A DNA stretch of 64,000 bases, from positions 2,268,561-2,332,560 of the forward strand of contig NZ_KB912942.1 of the NCBI RefSeq assembly GCF_000383915.1, given 5' to 3'. Origin of the DNA: Amycolatopsis benzoatilytica AK 16/65. Its GTDB lineage: Bacteria; Actinomycetota; Actinomycetes; Mycobacteriales; Pseudonocardiaceae. Shown here in pieces: positions 1-11,731 of this stretch. The notes beneath the pieces were generated by a model, which was not told where the DNA came from, did no database searches, and saw nothing but the letters and a program-made list of their open reading frames with translations. Position numbers and translations under genes: made by a program. The first letter of the stretch is position 1. Every line of letters begins with the position of its first letter.

Positions 1-3000
1 TCCGTCGGTGAGATCGCTGCCGCGCATGTCGCGGGGGTGCTGTCGCTGGAAGACGCGTGTGTGCTGGTCTCGGCGCGGGCGCGGTTGATGGGCGAACTGC
101 CCGGCGGTGGCGTGATGGCGGCTGTGGCAGCGGCCGAGGCCGACGTGGTGCCGTTGCTGGCCGAGGGGGTGTCGATCGCGGCGGTGAATGGCCCGGAGTC
201 GGTGGTCGTGTCGGGGACCGAAGCCGCGGTCCGCGCCGTGGAGGAGCGGCTGGCGGAGGTGGGGTGTCGGACGCGCCGGCTGGCGGTGTCGCATGCGTTC
301 CATTCGCCGTTGATGGATCCGATGCTGGCGGAGTTCGAACGGGCGATCGCGGGCTTGTCGTTCGGTCCGGCGCGGATCCCGGTGGTGTCGGCGGTGACCG
401 GGCAGCTCGCGGACATTGCCTCGGTGGACTATTGGGTGCGGCAGGTGCGGGAACCGGTCCGGTTCGCCGACAGCGTCGAGACGCTGGTCTCCGAAGGCGT
501 CGGCAATTTCCTGGATCTGGGTCCGGACGGGGCGCTGTCGAGCGCGGCCAAGTTGTCCCTGCCAGAGGACGCGGTGGCGGTTCCGTCGCTGCGCAAGGAT
601 CGTCCAGAAGAACTGACGGCGCTGACCGCGCTGGCCCACCTGTACGTGCGCGGGGTCGACGTCGCTTGGGAGTCGCTGTTCCCCGGCGCACGCCCGGTCG
701 ACCTGCCCACCTACGCCTTCCAGCATCGCCGCTACTGGCCGTCCAGCGCGGGAACGTCGCCCGGCGACGTCCGCGCCGCCGGGCTCGGCGCGCCGGAACA
801 CCCGTTGCTCGGCGCGGCCGTGCGAGTCGCCGACTCCGACACGGTGCTGCTCACCGGACTCGTGTCGACCCGCACGCAGCCATGGCTCGCGGACCACGTC
901 GTGCACGGCCGAGTGCTCGTGCCCGGGACCGCGCTGCTCGAACTGGCGATCCGGGCGGGCGACGAGGCGGGCTGCGACCGGGTCGAGGAGCTGACGCTGG
1001 GGACTCCACTGGCGGTGCCCGAACAGAGCAGTGTGCAACTCCAGGTCGCGGTCGCGGAGCCGGACGAGTCCGGCCGGCGCGCGGTCAGCATCTACTCGCG
1101 ACCGGGCGACGCCGAAGACGAGCCGTGGACTCGGCACGCCACCGGAGTGCTTGCCCTCGGCGAGCACCGGGCCGGGTTCGGCGCACCGGACTGGCCGCCC
1201 GCCGGGGCGGAACCGGTCGAGCTGGCCGATTTCTACGAACAGCGCGCTGCAGATGGGTTCGACTACGGGGAAATGTTCCGGGGCCTGCGTGCAGTGTGGC
1301 GGGCAGGAAGCGAAGTGTGGGCCGAGGCAGCACTCCCCGAAGGGGCCGGCGCCGCCGGATTCGGCCTGCATCCGGCACTGCTCGACGCGGCATTGCACGC
1401 AGGTGCGTTCGACGGCCGCGCAGCGGACGACCCGTCGCGGCGGTCGGTCCCGTTCTCGTGGACGGACGTGTCCTTGCACGCCCGCGGAGCCGCGGAAATC
1501 CGCGTCAAACTCGGCTGGGACGCCGAAGGAGCGATGACGGTCGCGGTGACCGACCAGACCGGTGCGCCGGTCGCGTCGGTCGGTGCGCTGCGAGTCCGCG
1601 CGCTTGAGGCCGAACAGCTCGGCAGCGCCACCGTGGAGCGCGATTCGCTCTTCGGCCTCGAATGGGTTCCGGCGGACGCGGTCAGCACGGCCGAGCTCGG
1701 CACGCCGACGGTGCTCGGCTCCGATCAGCTCGGCCTCGCCGGGGTACTGCACGGCGCAGGGTTCGCCTGCGAGGAGCACGCAGAGCTGGCCTCGATCGGC
1801 TCTCCCTCCGGACCGGTGCTGGTGTCGTCGGCGGACGCGTCCGAAGCCACTCCGGAGCAGGTGCACATCGCGACCGCGCGGGCACTGGCATTGCTCCAGG
1901 AATGGCTTGCCGAGGAGCGGTTCGCCGGGACGCGGCTGGTCTTTGTCAGCCGCGGCGCGAATTCCGGCGAAAATCTGGCCGCGGCGGCGGTAGCCGGTCT
2001 CGTCCGCGCGGCGCAGGCCGAAGAGCCGGGCCGGTTCGGCCTGGTCGACCTAGCCGACGGCGACGGCGAGCTGCTGGCGAACGCGCTGTGCTCCGGCGAA
2101 CCCCAGGTCATGGTTCGCGAGGGAGCGGTGCTCGCGGGACGCCTCGTGCGCCTCGCCGCCGAGACTCCCGCCGGGAAATGGGATCCGGACGGCACCGTCC
2201 TGCTGACCGGCGGTACCGGCGGTCTCGGCGCGATCCTCGCCCGGCATCTCGTGGCCGAGCGCGGCGTAGCGCACCTGCTGCTGCTGAGCCGCAGCGGCGC
2301 AGCAGCACCGGGCGCGGACGAACTGGTCGCCGAACTCGCCGATCTCGGTGCGGACGTGCGGATCGAAGCCTGCGATGCCTCGGATTCCGCGGCACTGGCG
2401 GCTGTCCTCGCGGCGATCCCCGAAGAACATCCGCTGACCGCGGTCGTGCACACCGCGGGCGTCCTGGACGACGGTGTGCTCGGCTCGCTGTCGCCCGAGC
2501 AGTTGGATCGCGTGCTGCGGCCGAAGGTCGACGCCGGATGGAATCTGCACGAGCTGACCCGCGACCTTCCGCTGTCGGCGTTCGTGGTGTTCTCCTCGAT
2601 CGCTGGCGTGTTCGGCAGCGCCGGGCAGGGCAACTACGCCGCGGGCAACGCTTTCCTCGACGCGCTGATGCAGCGCAGGAACGCCGAGGGCCTGCCGGGC
2701 GTTTCCCTCGCCTGGGGTCCGTGGGCCCAGACCGGCGGGATGACCAGCGAGCTGAGCGACGCCGACCTGGAGCGGGTCGCCCGCTCCGGAATTCTGCTGT
2801 TGTCGCCGGAGCGCGGAGCAGCGTTGTTCGATGCCGCGCTGGCCGCCGGCGAAACCATCGTCCTGCCGGTCCGCCTCGACCTGCCGGTGCTGCGCACCAG
2901 AGACGAGATCCCGGCGCTGCTGCGCGGGCTGATCCGGACTCCGGCCCGTCGCGCGGCGGGTTCGGCGACCGCCGCCGGACTGGTCCGGCGACTGGCCGAC

Positions 3001-6000
3001 CTCGGCGGAACCGAACGCCGAGCCGAGCTGCTGGACCTGGTGCGGACGCAGGTCGCGACCGTGCTCGGGCATGACGGTTCCGACGAGATCGACCCCGGCG
3101 CCACCTTCCGCGACCTCGGCTTCGACTCGCTCACCGCCGTCGAGTTCCGCAACCGGATGAACACCGGCACCGGCCTCAAGCTGCCCGCCACGCTGGTCTT
3201 CGACTACCCGACTCCGGACGTGCTGGCCGAGCACCTGCTCGACACGCTGTTCGGCGGTGCGGCCGCGGCCGGTCGGGCAGCACTGGCACCGGTTGACGGC
3301 GATCCGGTGGTGATCGTCGGAATGGGCTGCCGGTACCCGGGCGGCGTGGAGTCGCCGGAGGACCTCTGGCGGCTCGTCGAGGGCGGCGTCGACGCGATCA
3401 CCGGGTTCCCGGAGAATCGCGGCTGGGACGTGGACGCGTTGTACAACGCCGATCCGGACCATCCTGGCACCTCCTACACACGTTCCGGCGGTTTCTTGCA
3501 CGAGGCGGGCCAATTCGATCCCGGGTTCTTCGGGATGAGCCCGCGCGAGGCGATGACGACCGACCCGCAGCAGCGGCTGCTGCTGGAGGTGTCCTGGGAA
3601 GCCCTGGAGCGCGCCGGGATCGACCCGGTTTCGCTGCGGGGCAGCCAAACCGGCGTGTTCGCGGGCGTCATGTACAACGACTACAGCGCAACGCTGTCCG
3701 CCGAGGAGTACGAGGGTTACCAGGGCCACGGCAGCGCGGGCAGCGTCGCCTCCGGACGAGTGGCCTACACGCTGGGCCTGGAAGGCCCGGCGGTCACCGT
3801 CGACACGGCGTGTTCGTCGTCGTTGGTGGCGATGCATTGGGCCGCGCAGGCTTTGCGCAGCGGCGAGTGTTCGCTCGCATTGGCCGGCGGCGTGACGGTG
3901 ATGTCGACGCCCGGTACCTTCGTCGAGTTCTCCCGGCAGAAGGGCATGTCGGCCGACGGTCGATGCAAGGCGTTCGCGAGCTCCGCCGACGGGGTCGGCT
4001 GGGCCGAGGGCATCGGCATGGTGGTGCTGGAGCGCCTTTCCGACGCTCAGCGCAACGGCCATCAGGTTCTGGCCGTGCTGCGGGGTTCGGCGGTCAATCA
4101 GGACGGTGCGTCCAACGGCTTGACCGCGCCGAACGGTCCGTCGCAGCAGCGGGTCATCCGCCAAGCGCTGGCCGCGGCCGGTCTGTCCGCTTCAGACGTT
4201 GACGTGGTGGAAGCGCACGGAACCGGCACGACGCTGGGCGACCCGATCGAAGCGCAGGCCTTGCTCGCCACGTATGGCAAGGACCGTGCGACGCCGCTGT
4301 TGCTGGGGTCGGTGAAGTCCAATATCGGGCACGCGCAGGCCGCGGCCGGCGTCGCGGGCGTGATCAAGATGGTCATGGCGATGCGGCACGGCATGGTGCC
4401 GAAGACGCTGCACGTGGACGCGCCGTCGGGCGAGGTCGATTGGTCGGCGGGCGAAGTCGCCCTGGTGACCGAGCCGGTCGAGTGGCCCGAGACCGGCCGG
4501 GTGCGCCGGGCGGCGGTGTCGTCGTTCGGCATCAGCGGCACGAACGTGCACACGATCATCGAGCAGCCCGCCCCGCTCCCGGCACCCGCCGAGGCCGCTC
4601 CGGTCGAGGTCGTGCCATGGATACTGACGGGCAAAACCCCGGCGGCTCTTCGGGCACAGGCCGCGCGCCTGTTGTCCGAGACTGAGGGCCTGCATCCGGT
4701 GGACGTCGGATTCTCGCTCGCCCAAAGCCGGTCCCGTTTCCACCGCCGCGCGGTGGTGCTGGCTGGGGAATCCGACGAAGCCGTACGCGGCCTGACCGCG
4801 CTGGCCGCAGGAAAGCCCGACCCCGGGCTGATCGAAGGAACGGTCGCAAGTGGGAAGACCGCGTTCCTGTTCACCGGCCAGGGTTCGCAGCGGCTCGGCA
4901 TGGGCCGGGAGCTGTCCGCGCGGTTCCCGGTGTTCGCGGAGGCGTTCGACTCGGTCGTCGACGAGCTGGAGCGGCACCTGGACGGGACCCTGCGCGAGGT
5001 GGTCTGGGGCGAGGACGTCGGGGCACTGGACAACACTGGCTGGACGCAGCCCGCGCTCTTCGCCTTCGAGGTCGCGCTGTTCCGATTGGTGCGGTCTTTC
5101 GGCCTCTCCGCCGATCAGCTCGGTGGGCACTCGATCGGCGAGCTTGCGGCTGCGTACGCCGCCGGGGTGTTCACCCTCGAAGACGCCTGCGCGGTGGTTG
5201 CCGCCCGGGCTCGCTTGATGCGGGAACTTCCGGCGAGCGGGGCGATGGTGTCGGTCCAGGCGTCCGAAGCCGAGGTCGCCGCAGCATTGGCCGGCCGGGA
5301 GGCGGAAGCGGGGATCGCCGCGGTCAACGGGCCGCTGTCGGTCGTGGTTTCCGGAGCGACCGACGCGGTCGAGGAGATCGCGCGGCGCTTCGCCGACGAA
5401 GGACGGCGGACCAAACGCCTGTCGGTCAGCCACGCCTTCCACTCGCCGCTGATGGAACCGATGCTGGAGGAGTTCCGGGCGGTTCTCAACGGCGTGTCCT
5501 TCGCCGAGCCCGCCGTGCCGGTCGTCTCGAACCTCACCGGCCGGATCGCGGAGCCGGGGGAGCTGTGCACTCCGGAATACTGGGTCCGGCACGTCCGCGA
5601 GGCCGTGCGCTTCGCCGACAGCGTCGAGGCGATGGCCGGCGACGGGGTTACGGTCTTCCTCGAACTCGGTCCGGACGCTGTGCTGACTGCGATGGCCCGT
5701 GAGACGCTGTCGGGCGCCGAGATCGCCCTGCCAGTCCTGCGGAAGAACCAGCCGGAAGTGCGGTCGCTGACTTCCGCGCTGGCCGAACTGCACGTCCACG
5801 GCACCGAGGTGGACTTCTCCCAGTTCTTCCCCGGTGCCCGGCGCGTCGACCTGCCGACCTACGCCTTCCAGCACGAGCATTTCTGGCCCGCGCCGGACCC
5901 CTCCGGAGGCGACGTCACCGCCGCCGGGCTCGCCGCGGCCGGACACCCGTTGCTCGGCGCGGCTGTCGAGCTTGCCGGGACGGGGGCAATGTTGTTTACC

Positions 6001-8619
6001 GGCCGGCTTTCCCTGCACACGCACCGGTGGCTCGCCGATCACGTGGTGATGGGGGAGGTGCTGGTACCTGGCACCGCGTTCGTCGAGCTGGCGTTGCGGG
6101 CGGCTGACGAGGTCGGCTGCGCACGCGTCGAGGAACTTACCCTGGCCGCACCGCTCGTGCTGCCTGCCTCGGGCGCGATGCAGACGCAGCTGTGGGTCGG
6201 CGAGGCCGACGAATCCGGCCGCCGCCAGCTGACTGTCCACTCACGACCCGACGGCGACGGGCCGTGGACCGAGAACGCGAGCGGCGTGCTCGCGGACGGG
6301 GCCCGGCAAATCGGATTCGACCCGACCGGGTGGCCGCCCGCCGACGCCGAAGAGCTGCCGACAACGGACTGCTACGAGACATTCGCTGAGGCCGGTTTCG
6401 CTTACGGGCCGGCGTTCCAGGGCCTGCGCGCGGCCTGGCAACGCGGCGACGAGATCTTCGCCGACGTCGTGCTGCCGGAAGCGGCAGGGGCCGGCGCGTT
6501 CGGCGTCCACCCGGCACTGCTCGACGCCGCGCTGCACGCTTCGATGCTCGCCGTCGGCGACGGGGAGGGCGGTGGACTGCCATTCTCCTGGGAAGGCCTT
6601 TCGATGCACGCTTCCGGTGCATCCTCAGTCCGGGTGCGGCTGACCCGCACCGCGAACGACTCGATGGCGATCGCCGTCGCCGACACTGCCGGGAACCCGG
6701 TCTTCTCGGCCGACTCGCTGCTGGTCCGCGCGGTCACCGCGGAGCAGCTGCGCCGCGTCGAGGACGACGCGCTGTTCGAGCTGACCTGGGTCGGCGTGCC
6801 CGGGGTGCCCGCGGTGCCCGGTGCCATCGCCGTGCTCGGCGCGGACGCTTCGGCATACGTCGATGCGCTGAACGGGCACGAGGTGTCCGCTGTCGAGGAT
6901 CTGACGGCGTTCGCCGGCGGCGAGGTGCCTGAGCTTGTGGTGGTCCCGCTCGGCGGCGACTCGGCTGACGCGGCCGCTTCGGCGCATGAATTGTCGTCGC
7001 GAGCGCTGAATTTGATGCAGCAGTGGCTCGGGGAGAAAAAGTTCGCGTCTTCGCGGCTGGTCTTCGCGACACGAGGCGCGGTCGACGGCAGCGACACCGC
7101 GGCCGCGGCCGTATGGGGCCTGGTGCGTACGGCGCAGTCGGAGCATCCGGACCGGTTCGGCCTGCTCGACTCCGGTTCGGCCCCGCTGTCCGGTCCGCTC
7201 TTGCTGGCGGCGCTCGGCTCCGACGAGCCGCAGATCGTCGTGCGCGACGAGACTGTCCTCGCCGGACGGCTGATGCGCGCCGCTGGCGGGGAAGCCGCGG
7301 CCTGGAACCCGGACGGCACTGTGCTGATCACCGGCGGTACTGGCGGACTCGGCGCGTTGCTGGCCAAGCATCTGGTGATCGAGCACGGTGTCCGGCACCT
7401 GCTGCTGGTCAGCCGCAGCGGCCTCGCCGCCGCGAACGCCGAGGAACTGGTCGCGGATCTGGCGCAGCAGGGTGCCGACGCGACCGTGGCGGCCTGCGAC
7501 GTGGCTGATCGGACTTCGCTGGCCGAACTGCTGTCCACCGTGCCCACCGAACATCCGTTGAGCGCGGTCGTGCACACCGCGGGTGTGCTGGACGACGGTG
7601 TGCTCGGCGCGTTGTCAACGGAGCGGCTGGACGACGTGCTGCGGCCGAAGGCCGACGCCGGTTGGCATTTGCATGAACTGACTCGGGAGCTCCCGTTGTC
7701 GGCGTTCGTGGTGTTCTCCTCGATCGCAGGGGTGTTCGGCAGCGCGGGGCAGGGCAACTACGCCGCGGGCAATGCCTTCCTCGATGCGTTGATGCGGCGC
7801 AGGCAGGCCGAAGGCCTGCCAGGCGTTTCCCTCGCCTGGGGCCCGTGGACGACCGGCACCGGAATGACCGGTTCGCTCAGCGACTCCGACCTGGTACGGC
7901 TGCAGCGCTCCGGCCTGCCGGCCCTGTCACCGGAACAAGGCCTCGCCCTCTTCGACGCGGCCCTGAGCACGGGCACGGCCGCAGTGGTGCCCGCCCGGAT
8001 CGACCTCGCCGCGGTACGGGCGCAAGGTACGATCCCGCACCTGCTGCGCGGCCTGATCCGCACCCCGTCCCGGCGTTCCGCGACAGCCGGGCACGTCGCC
8101 GCCGAGACGCTGACCAGCCGCCTGGCCGGCTTGTCGGACGAGGCCCGCGACGAGGTGCTCCTTGATCTGGTCCGCAGCCAGGCAGCACTGGTACTCGGGC
8201 ACCCGGACGGCACCGCGATCGAGCCCGACCGCGAGTTCCAAAGCCTGGGCTTCGACTCGCTGACCGCGGTCGAGTTCCGGAACCGGATGAACACCGCCAC
8301 CGCCCTGCACCTGCCCGCCACGCTGCTCTTCGACTACCCGACTCCCGCGGAGCTGGTAGGCCACCTCCGCGGCGAACTCGGTTCCGACGGCCCAGCCTCC
8401 CTCCTGGCGGAACTGGACAAACTGGAAACCTCCTTCGCGCATGCCACGGTGGACGAGCAGCTGGCCAAACAGATCGAAGGGCGATTGGAGATCCTGCGCG
8501 CGAAGTGGTCCGCCCGCCGAAGCGCGGCACCGGACGAAGAGACCCCGGAGTTCGATTTCGACACTGCGACAGACGACGACGTTTTCCGCCTCCTGGACGA
8601 CGAACTCGGGCTGTCTTGA
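1..8619 (+). CDS. Type I modular polyketide synthase, two modules, 5' partial
   Basis: This is the 3' part of a multidomain PKS and begins inside an acyltransferase; codon 1 is the Ser of a GHSVGE motif. The domains by position are AT (1-580), DH (790-1600, HxxxGxxxxP with His at 895), KR (2180-2730, [11 protein letters not shown] motif, NYAAGN), ACP (3000-3250, GFDSL Ser at 3127), KS (3300-4570, TACSSS Cys at 3811, EAHGTGT, KSNIGH), AT (4860-5800, GHSIGE Ser at 5131), DH (5940-6740), KR (7310-7870), ACP (8150-8390, Ser at 8257) and a C-terminal tail ending LLDDELGLS. Both ATs carry HAFH, the usual malonyl-CoA signature. Both KRs have LDD, the B-type mark, and neither module has an enoylreductase. 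The predicted output is therefore two consecutive unsubstituted double bonds, a diene segment. The acidic, helical tail resembles a docking domain, so the chain should pass to another PKS protein; that partner is not downstream. There is no thioesterase. Confidence 0.97.
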   Translation, partial: SVGEIAAAHVAGVLSLEDACVLVSARARLMGELPGGGVMAAVAAAEADVVPLLAEGVSIAAVNGPESVVVSGTEAAVRAVEERLAEVGCRTRRLAVSHAFHSPLMDPMLAEFERAIAGLSFGPARIPVVSAVTGQLADIASVDYWVRQVREPVRFADSVETLVSEGVGNFLDLGPDGALSSAAKLSLPEDAVAVPSLRKDRPEELTALTALAHLYVRGVDVAWESLFPGARPVDLPTYAFQHRRYWPSSAGTSPGDVRAAGLGAPEHPLLGAAVRVADSDTVLLTGLVSTRTQPWLADHVVHGRVLVPGTALLELAIRAGDEAGCDRVEELTLGTPLAVPEQSSVQLQVAVAEPDESGRRAVSIYSRPGDAEDEPWTRHATGVLALGEHRAGFGAPDWPPAGAEPVELADFYEQRAADGFDYGEMFRGLRAVWRAGSEVWAEAALPEGAGAAGFGLHPALLDAALHAGAFDGRAADDPSRRSVPFSWTDVSLHARGAAEIRVKLGWDAEGAMTVAVTDQTGAPVASVGALRVRALEAEQLGSATVERDSLFGLEWVPADAVSTAELGTPTVLGSDQLGLAGVLHGAGFACEEHAELASIGSPSGPVLVSSADASEATPEQVHIATARALALLQEWLAEERFAGTRLVFVSRGANSGENLAAAAVAGLVRAAQAEEPGRFGLVDLADGDGELLANALCSGEPQVMVREGAVLAGRLVRLAAETPAGKWDPDGTVLLTGGTGGLGAILARHLVAERGVAHLLLLSRSGAAAPGADELVAELADLGADVRIEACDASDSAALAAVLAAIPEEHPLTAVVHTAGVLDDGVLGSLSPEQLDRVLRPKVDAGWNLHELTRDLPLSAFVVFSSIAGVFGSAGQGNYAAGNAFLDALMQRRNAEGLPGVSLAWGPWAQTGGMTSELSDADLERVARSGILLLSPERGAALFDAALAAGETIVLPVRLDLPVLRTRDEIPALLRGLIRTPARRAAGSATAAGLVRRLADLGGTERRAELLDLVRTQVATVLGHDGSDEIDPGATFRDLGFDSLTAVEFRNRMNTGTGLKLPATLVFDYPTPDVLAEHLLDTLFGGAAAAGRAALAPVDGDPVVIVGMGCRYPGGVESPEDLWRLVEGGVDAITGFPENRGWDVDALYNADPDHPGTSYTRSGGFLHEAGQFDPGFFGMSPREAMTTDPQQRLLLEVSWEALERAGIDPVSLRGSQTGVFAGVMYNDYSATLSAEEYEGYQGHGSAGSVASGRVAYTLGLEGPAVTVDTACSSSLVAMHWAAQALRSGECSLALAGGVTVMSTPGTFVEFSRQKGMSADGRCKAFASSADGVGWAEGIGMVVLERLSDAQRNGHQVLAVLRGSAVNQDGASNGLTAPNGPSQQRVIRQALAAAGLSASDVDVVEAHGTGTTLGDPIEAQALLATYGKDRATPLLLGSVKSNIGHAQAAAGVAGVIKMVMAMRHGMVPKTLHVDAPSGEVDWSAGEVALVTEPVEWPETGRVRRAAVSSFGISGTNVHTIIEQPAPLPAPAEAAPVEVVPWILTGKTPAALRAQAARLLSETEGLHPVDVGFSLAQSRSRFHRRAVVLAGESDEAVRGLTALAAGKPDPGLIEGTVASGKTAFLFTGQGSQRLGMGRELSARFPVFAEAFDSVVDELERHLDGTLREVVWGEDVGALDNTGWTQPALFAFEVALFRLVRSFGLSADQLGGHSIGELAAAYAAGVFTLEDACAVVAARARLMRELPASGAMVSVQASEAEVAAALAGREAEAGIAAVNGPLSVVVSGATDAVEEIARRFADEGRRTKRLSVSHAFHSPLMEPMLEEFRAVLNGVSFAEPAVPVVSNLTGRIAEPGELCTPEYWVRHVREAVRFADSVEAMAGDGVTVFLELGPDAVLTAMARETLSGAEIALPVLRKNQPEVRSLTSALAELHVHGTEVDFSQFFPGARRVDLPTYAFQHEHFWPAPDPSGGDVTAAGLAAAGHPLLGAAVELAGTGAMLFTGRLSLHTHRWLADHVVMGEVLVPGTAFVELALRAADEVGCARVEELTLAAPLVLPASGAMQTQLWVGEADESGRRQLTVHSRPDGDGPWTENASGVLADGARQIGFDPTGWPPADAEELPTTDCYETFAEAGFAYGPAFQGLRAAWQRGDEIFADVVLPEAAGAGAFGVHPALLDAALHASMLAVGDGEGGGLPFSWEGLSMHASGASSVRVRLTRTANDSMAIAVADTAGNPVFSADSLLVRAVTAEQLRRVEDDALFELTWVGVPGVPAVPGAIAVLGADASAYVDALNGHEVSAVEDLTAFAGGEVPELVVVPLGGDSADAAASAHELSSRALNLMQQWLGEKKFASSRLVFATRGAVDGSDTAAAAVWGLVRTAQSEHPDRFGLLDSGSAPLSGPLLLAALGSDEPQIVVRDETVLAGRLMRAAGGEAAAWNPDGTVLITGGTGGLGALLAKHLVIEHGVRHLLLVSRSGLAAANAEELVADLAQQGADATVAACDVADRTSLAELLSTVPTEHPLSAVVHTAGVLDDGVLGALSTERLDDVLRPKADAGWHLHELTRELPLSAFVVFSSIAGVFGSAGQGNYAAGNAFLDALMRRRQAEGLPGVSLAWGPWTTGTGMTGSLSDSDLVRLQRSGLPALSPEQGLALFDAALSTGTAAVVPARIDLAAVRAQGTIPHLLRGLIRTPSRRSATAGHVAAETLTSRLAGLSDEARDEVLLDLVRSQAALVLGHPDGTAIEPDREFQSLGFDSLTAVEFRNRMNTATALHLPATLLFDYPTPAELVGHLRGELGSDGPASLLAELDKLETSFAHATVDEQLAKQIEGRLEILRAKWSARRSAAPDEETPEFDFDTATDDDVFRLLDDELGLS

Positions 8620-8637
8620 CTTATCGGGACGGCACTC

Positions 8638-9208
8638 GGGCCGCGCGAGCACACCGACGACCTCGACGCGACTGTTGCGACCACTCGTGATCTGTTCGAC
8701 GACACGGTGTGGCGTCGGCTCGAACGCGACGGGCATGATGAACTCGGATATGGCGGCTGCGCTCGATCTGGAGACCTACTACCAGAATTCCTGACGAGAG
8801 GCGGCCGCCGCGGTCGAGTCGCTGCCCGGCGAGGACGAGCGCGAATGGCGGATGCGGGTCAAGTGCCACCCGCGCCTGACTCGGTTCCTGCCGATGCTGC
8901 TCGACTGCAAGGACCAGATCAGCATGGCGGTCGGGCTCGAAGTACGGGTGCCGTACGGTGATCATCGCCTGATGGAATACGTGTACAACGTCCCCTGGGC
9001 TGAAGCCGTTCTACGGGCGCGAGAAGAGCCTTCTCCGCGCGGCTGCGGGCGACCTGCTGCCAGGTTCGGTGCAGGACCGCGTGAAGAGCCCTTTTCCGTG
9101 CGGAAGGCCTCGGCGGACATCCCGGACAGCACCCGGGCGGCCCTCGACCGGACGATCGACATCACGAGGTGGCTCGAGGGCCATCAGCCGGAAACCGACG
9201 TCGGCTGA
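8638..9208 (+). pseudogene. Asparagine synthase (glutamine-hydrolysing) C-terminal relic
   Basis: Three reading frames together recover the C-terminal half of an AsnB-like amidotransferase. One reads MAAALDLETYYQNS up to a stop near 8794. The next, from 8852, reads HPRLTRFLPMLLDCKDQIS and GLEVRVPYGDHRLMEYV, the typical synthetase-domain core. From about 9000 another frame gives a GREKSLLRAA-like segment. The N-terminal glutaminase half is missing, and at least one stop and two frameshifts interrupt the rest, so it cannot be functional. AsnB homologues amidate carboxylates in some polyketide pathways, so this may be a lost tailoring gene of the adjacent PKS cluster. That link is inference. Confidence 0.8.
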
Positions 9209-9368
9209 ACCCGGGAAGCCCGGGAATTCACGCACCACGGAAAGGCAGCTCTAGGGGAAAAGCCAGTGTTGCCGAAGGGAACTGGACTGGCCCGTCCCGG
9301 GCGGTGCACCCTGATTCCCGGAACAACCTCAATACGCTGCTCTCCCGATTGCGGAAGGGGTGATCGAA

Positions 9369-9578
9369 ATGGCCGGCTTGCGGATCGTGCTCACCGGTGG
9401 TCCGGAACAGGTTCGCCAAGGCGACTGGATCAGGGAGGTCGACAATCTGCACGACAAGGTCAAGATCATGTCCGGCTCGGGGTATGAGCACTTCTCGCAC
9501 AATGGCGAGGTCGTCGATATAGACGGCGTTGCTCTTCCGGTTTTCCACTGGTGCGGTACGACCAAGATCGCGGAGTAG
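9369..9578 (+). CDS. DUF5988-like small protein
   Basis: This 69-residue protein contains GYEHFSHNGEVVDIDG and ends VFHWCGTTKIAE. That pattern matches, from memory, the DUF5988 small-protein family found near actinobacterial PKS and NRPS clusters. No function is established for the family as far as I know. The ATG at 9369 is preceded by GGAAGGGG at good spacing; a GTG nine bases upstream is an alternative start. It is a free-standing gene behind the asparagine synthase relic. No signal peptide or membrane segment is visible, so a cytosolic location is likely. Confidence 0.7.
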   Translation: MAGLRIVLTGGPEQVRQGDWIREVDNLHDKVKIMSGSGYEHFSHNGEVVDIDGVALPVFHWCGTTKIAE

Positions 9579-10031
9579 CGCCGGGTGGCCGGGGTATCCA
9601 TGGGCTCCCGGAGTCTTCTCGGGTGTCCGGACCTAGTCCTCGGCCAGGCTCGATATCCCGACCGCGGTCCAGCTTTCGCCGAATCCCAGGGAAACGACTC
9701 CGATCGGGTCGCCGGCAAGGTTTGCTGCCCTGGATGACAAGCGCGCCCGTGCGTCTCGGGAGAACGGAGACAGCAAAGTGCCCGCCGCAACGAGGTTGCT
9801 GATCCGAATTGTGCGTCCGGACAGAACTGGTCGTCGGGGGAGCAGTTCGGGTCGTCGTCGGTATTAGGTGCTGAGCTTTCGGGGCGGGTTCGAGAGCTCG
9901 GATCGCGGACCGGCCTACGCCGATCCGCGGCTACTGACTCTCGGGGAAATCCTTGCCCTGCTTGACTCGGCATACGAGGGCCGACCGCCGGCCCCGATCG
10001 GACCCTGCCGCAGAGGTCCCTGGATGAGATG
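9579..10031. other. Gene-free stretch
   Basis: Short open frames here show no recognisable product. One frame around 9868-10000 has fairly coding-like third positions but no family I recognise. It could be a gene remnant. Confidence 0.4.
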
Positions 10032-10637
10032 TCATGGGCGAACCTGTCCGGATTCGGTGGGCTGTGCGAGGCCGGTGAGGAGCAAGTCGATCATGCGGCG
10101 GGCCTGGTAGTCGGGAAAAGTCTCGACGCCGATACACAGGTTCCCGATGCCGAGCATCAGGTCATAGGCCCGGATGTCCGCGCGTGTGTGGCCGGCGGCG
10201 GCGGAAGCTTTCAGAAGCTGGTCGAGCACGGGCAGCAGGCGATCGACGAACTCGGCGTGCAGGCTCTCGAACCCGGCCTGGTCCGAGTGCAGTGCCTCGG
10301 CGAGTCCGTGCTTGGTCACGAGGAAATCGGCGAACCGATCCACCCATAACCGCAGTGCTGAATACGGGGTTTCGGCAGCGGGGATGGCGGTGCGGTTCGC
10401 GAGCGCGTCGAGCTGGTGTCGGAAGACCGCGACCACCAGGTCGGCTCTGGTTGGGAAGTGCCGGTAGATGGTGCCCATGCCGACGCCTGCTTCGGCGGCG
10501 ATGTCTCGCACGGGGGCGTCGACGCCCGCGCGGACGAACACTGCGGCGGCGGCCTCCAGCAGCGTCCGTTCGTTGCGCAGGGCGTCGGATCGTTTACGCC
10601 GGCCACCGCCGGGCGGTGGCGTGTCGGGCGTGGTCAT
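10032..10637 (-). CDS. TetR family transcriptional regulator
   Basis: The 201-residue protein has an N-terminal TetR DNA-binding domain (residues about 20-66) with a recognition-helix region VGMGTIYRHFPTRADL, followed by a C-terminal ligand-binding domain of normal length. It is divergent from an alpha/beta hydrolase gene. The 161-bp gap between them carries the inverted repeats at 10690-10726, the probable operator. By analogy with divergently arranged TetR pairs it probably represses the hydrolase and itself. The inducing ligand cannot be read from sequence. Confidence 0.92.
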   Translation of the reverse strand: MTTPDTPPPGGGRRKRSDALRNERTLLEAAAAVFVRAGVDAPVRDIAAEAGVGMGTIYRHFPTRADLVVAVFRHQLDALANRTAIPAAETPYSALRLWVDRFADFLVTKHGLAEALHSDQAGFESLHAEFVDRLLPVLDQLLKASAAAGHTRADIRAYDLMLGIGNLCIGVETFPDYQARRMIDLLLTGLAQPTESGQVRP

Positions 10638-10689
10638 CTAGAGGCTCCCGTCCCGCTTCCTTCGCGCTCCGACTTGCCAACCGGAACGA

Positions 10690-10726
10690 TGCTCCGTATA
10701 ACTTGATACGGAGCAATGCTCCGTAT
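10690..10726. promoter_or_regulatory. Triple-arm palindromic operator
   Basis: The 10-mer TGCTCCGTAT occurs at 10690-10699 and 10717-10726, with its exact reverse complement at 10706-10715 between them. The middle arm can therefore pair with either neighbour, with spacers of 6 nt or 1 nt. It lies between the divergent tetR gene and the hydrolase and is most likely the TetR binding site, with room for two dimers. Confidence 0.75.
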
Positions 10727-10798
10727 CAGTACCTTGCCAGATCGTCGCCCTGCCCGGAACGGGCCGACCTGGCCCATCGCGAGGAAGGTAGTCAGCAC

Positions 10799-11731
10799 AT
10801 GAGCGACACACTCTCGGCCGGCGTCGACGCGGACGTGATCGCCCCCATCATTTCGGTCAGGCCGGTCACTCTCGCGGCCCCGGGCCGTGGTCAGGACCTG
10901 CTGGTGCGCGTCACCGCGCCCACCACGGGCCGCGACCTGCCGGTCATCGTTTTTTCGCACGGCATGACCCTGGGCATGGACGACTACGCACCGCTGGCCG
11001 AGTTCTGGGCCGCCCATGGATTCGTCGTCGTCCAGCCCACCCATCTCGACTCGCTCGGGCTCGCTCCCGACGACCCGCGCACCCCGCACATCTGGCGTAT
11101 CCGGACCGACGATCTGACTTGGATCATCGACCAGCTCGGTGTTGTCGAAGCCGAAGTGCCTGGGCTGGCCGGACGTATCGACCGGGAGCGCATCGCGGCC
11201 GCCGGTCACTCCTGGGGAGCGCAAACTGCAAGCACGCTGGTGGGCGCACGGGTCCTCGATGCCAACGGAACGCCCGGCGAAAGCATGGCTGACTCCCGAG
11301 TCATGGCCGCGGTGCTGCTCTGCCTGCCCGGAACCGGTGGTGCCGACCTGAGCCCGATGGCCGCCCAGTACTTCCCGTTCATGAGTCCGGATTTCAGCGA
11401 GCTGAAAACGTCGAGTTTGATCGTCGCCGGTGACCACGACCAGTCTCCGCTGACGGTGCGCGGCCCGGACTGGTTCACCGACGGCTACCGCCTCAGCTCG
11501 GGTGCGACCGATCTGCTGACGTTGTTTGGCGCCGAACACGGGCTCGGCGGCATCCAAGGCGCCCACGACGCCAGGACCACTGACGAGAGCCCGGAGCGCG
11601 TCGCGGTCGTCCAGGCGGCCACCGTGGCGTACCTGCGCACCGCGCTGGGCCTGGACAACGATGCGTGGCCGACCACCCGAGCGGCTCTTACGTCGACCAG
11701 CGACCCGCTGGGCAGGGTCGACTCGAAGTGA
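10799..11731 (+). CDS. Alpha/beta hydrolase, chlorophyllase/dienelactone-hydrolase-like
   Basis: The 310-residue cytosolic hydrolase has a FSHG oxyanion-region segment near residue 50, the nucleophile elbow GHSWG, a downstream GDHD acid segment and an AEHGLGG histidine segment, consistent with a Ser-Asp-His triad. The ATG at 10799 follows GAGGAAGG with about 10 nt spacing. The next reading frame, an LLM oxidoreductase relic, starts with a GTGA overlap of this stop codon, so the two were once translationally coupled. The substrate is unknown. Control by the divergent TetR protein is inferred from the operator between them. Confidence 0.85.
   Translation: MSDTLSAGVDADVIAPIISVRPVTLAAPGRGQDLLVRVTAPTTGRDLPVIVFSHGMTLGMDDYAPLAEFWAAHGFVVVQPTHLDSLGLAPDDPRTPHIWRIRTDDLTWIIDQLGVVEAEVPGLAGRIDRERIAAAGHSWGAQTASTLVGARVLDANGTPGESMADSRVMAAVLLCLPGTGGADLSPMAAQYFPFMSPDFSELKTSSLIVAGDHDQSPLTVRGPDWFTDGYRLSSGATDLLTLFGAEHGLGGIQGAHDARTTDESPERVAVVQAATVAYLRTALGLDNDAWPTTRAALTSTSDPLGRVDSK

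Noticed and set aside
2050..4164. Long minus-strand open frame across the PKS modules
   Set aside because: It is the antisense shadow of the GC-biased PKS codons; the plus strand has complete domain motifs throughout.
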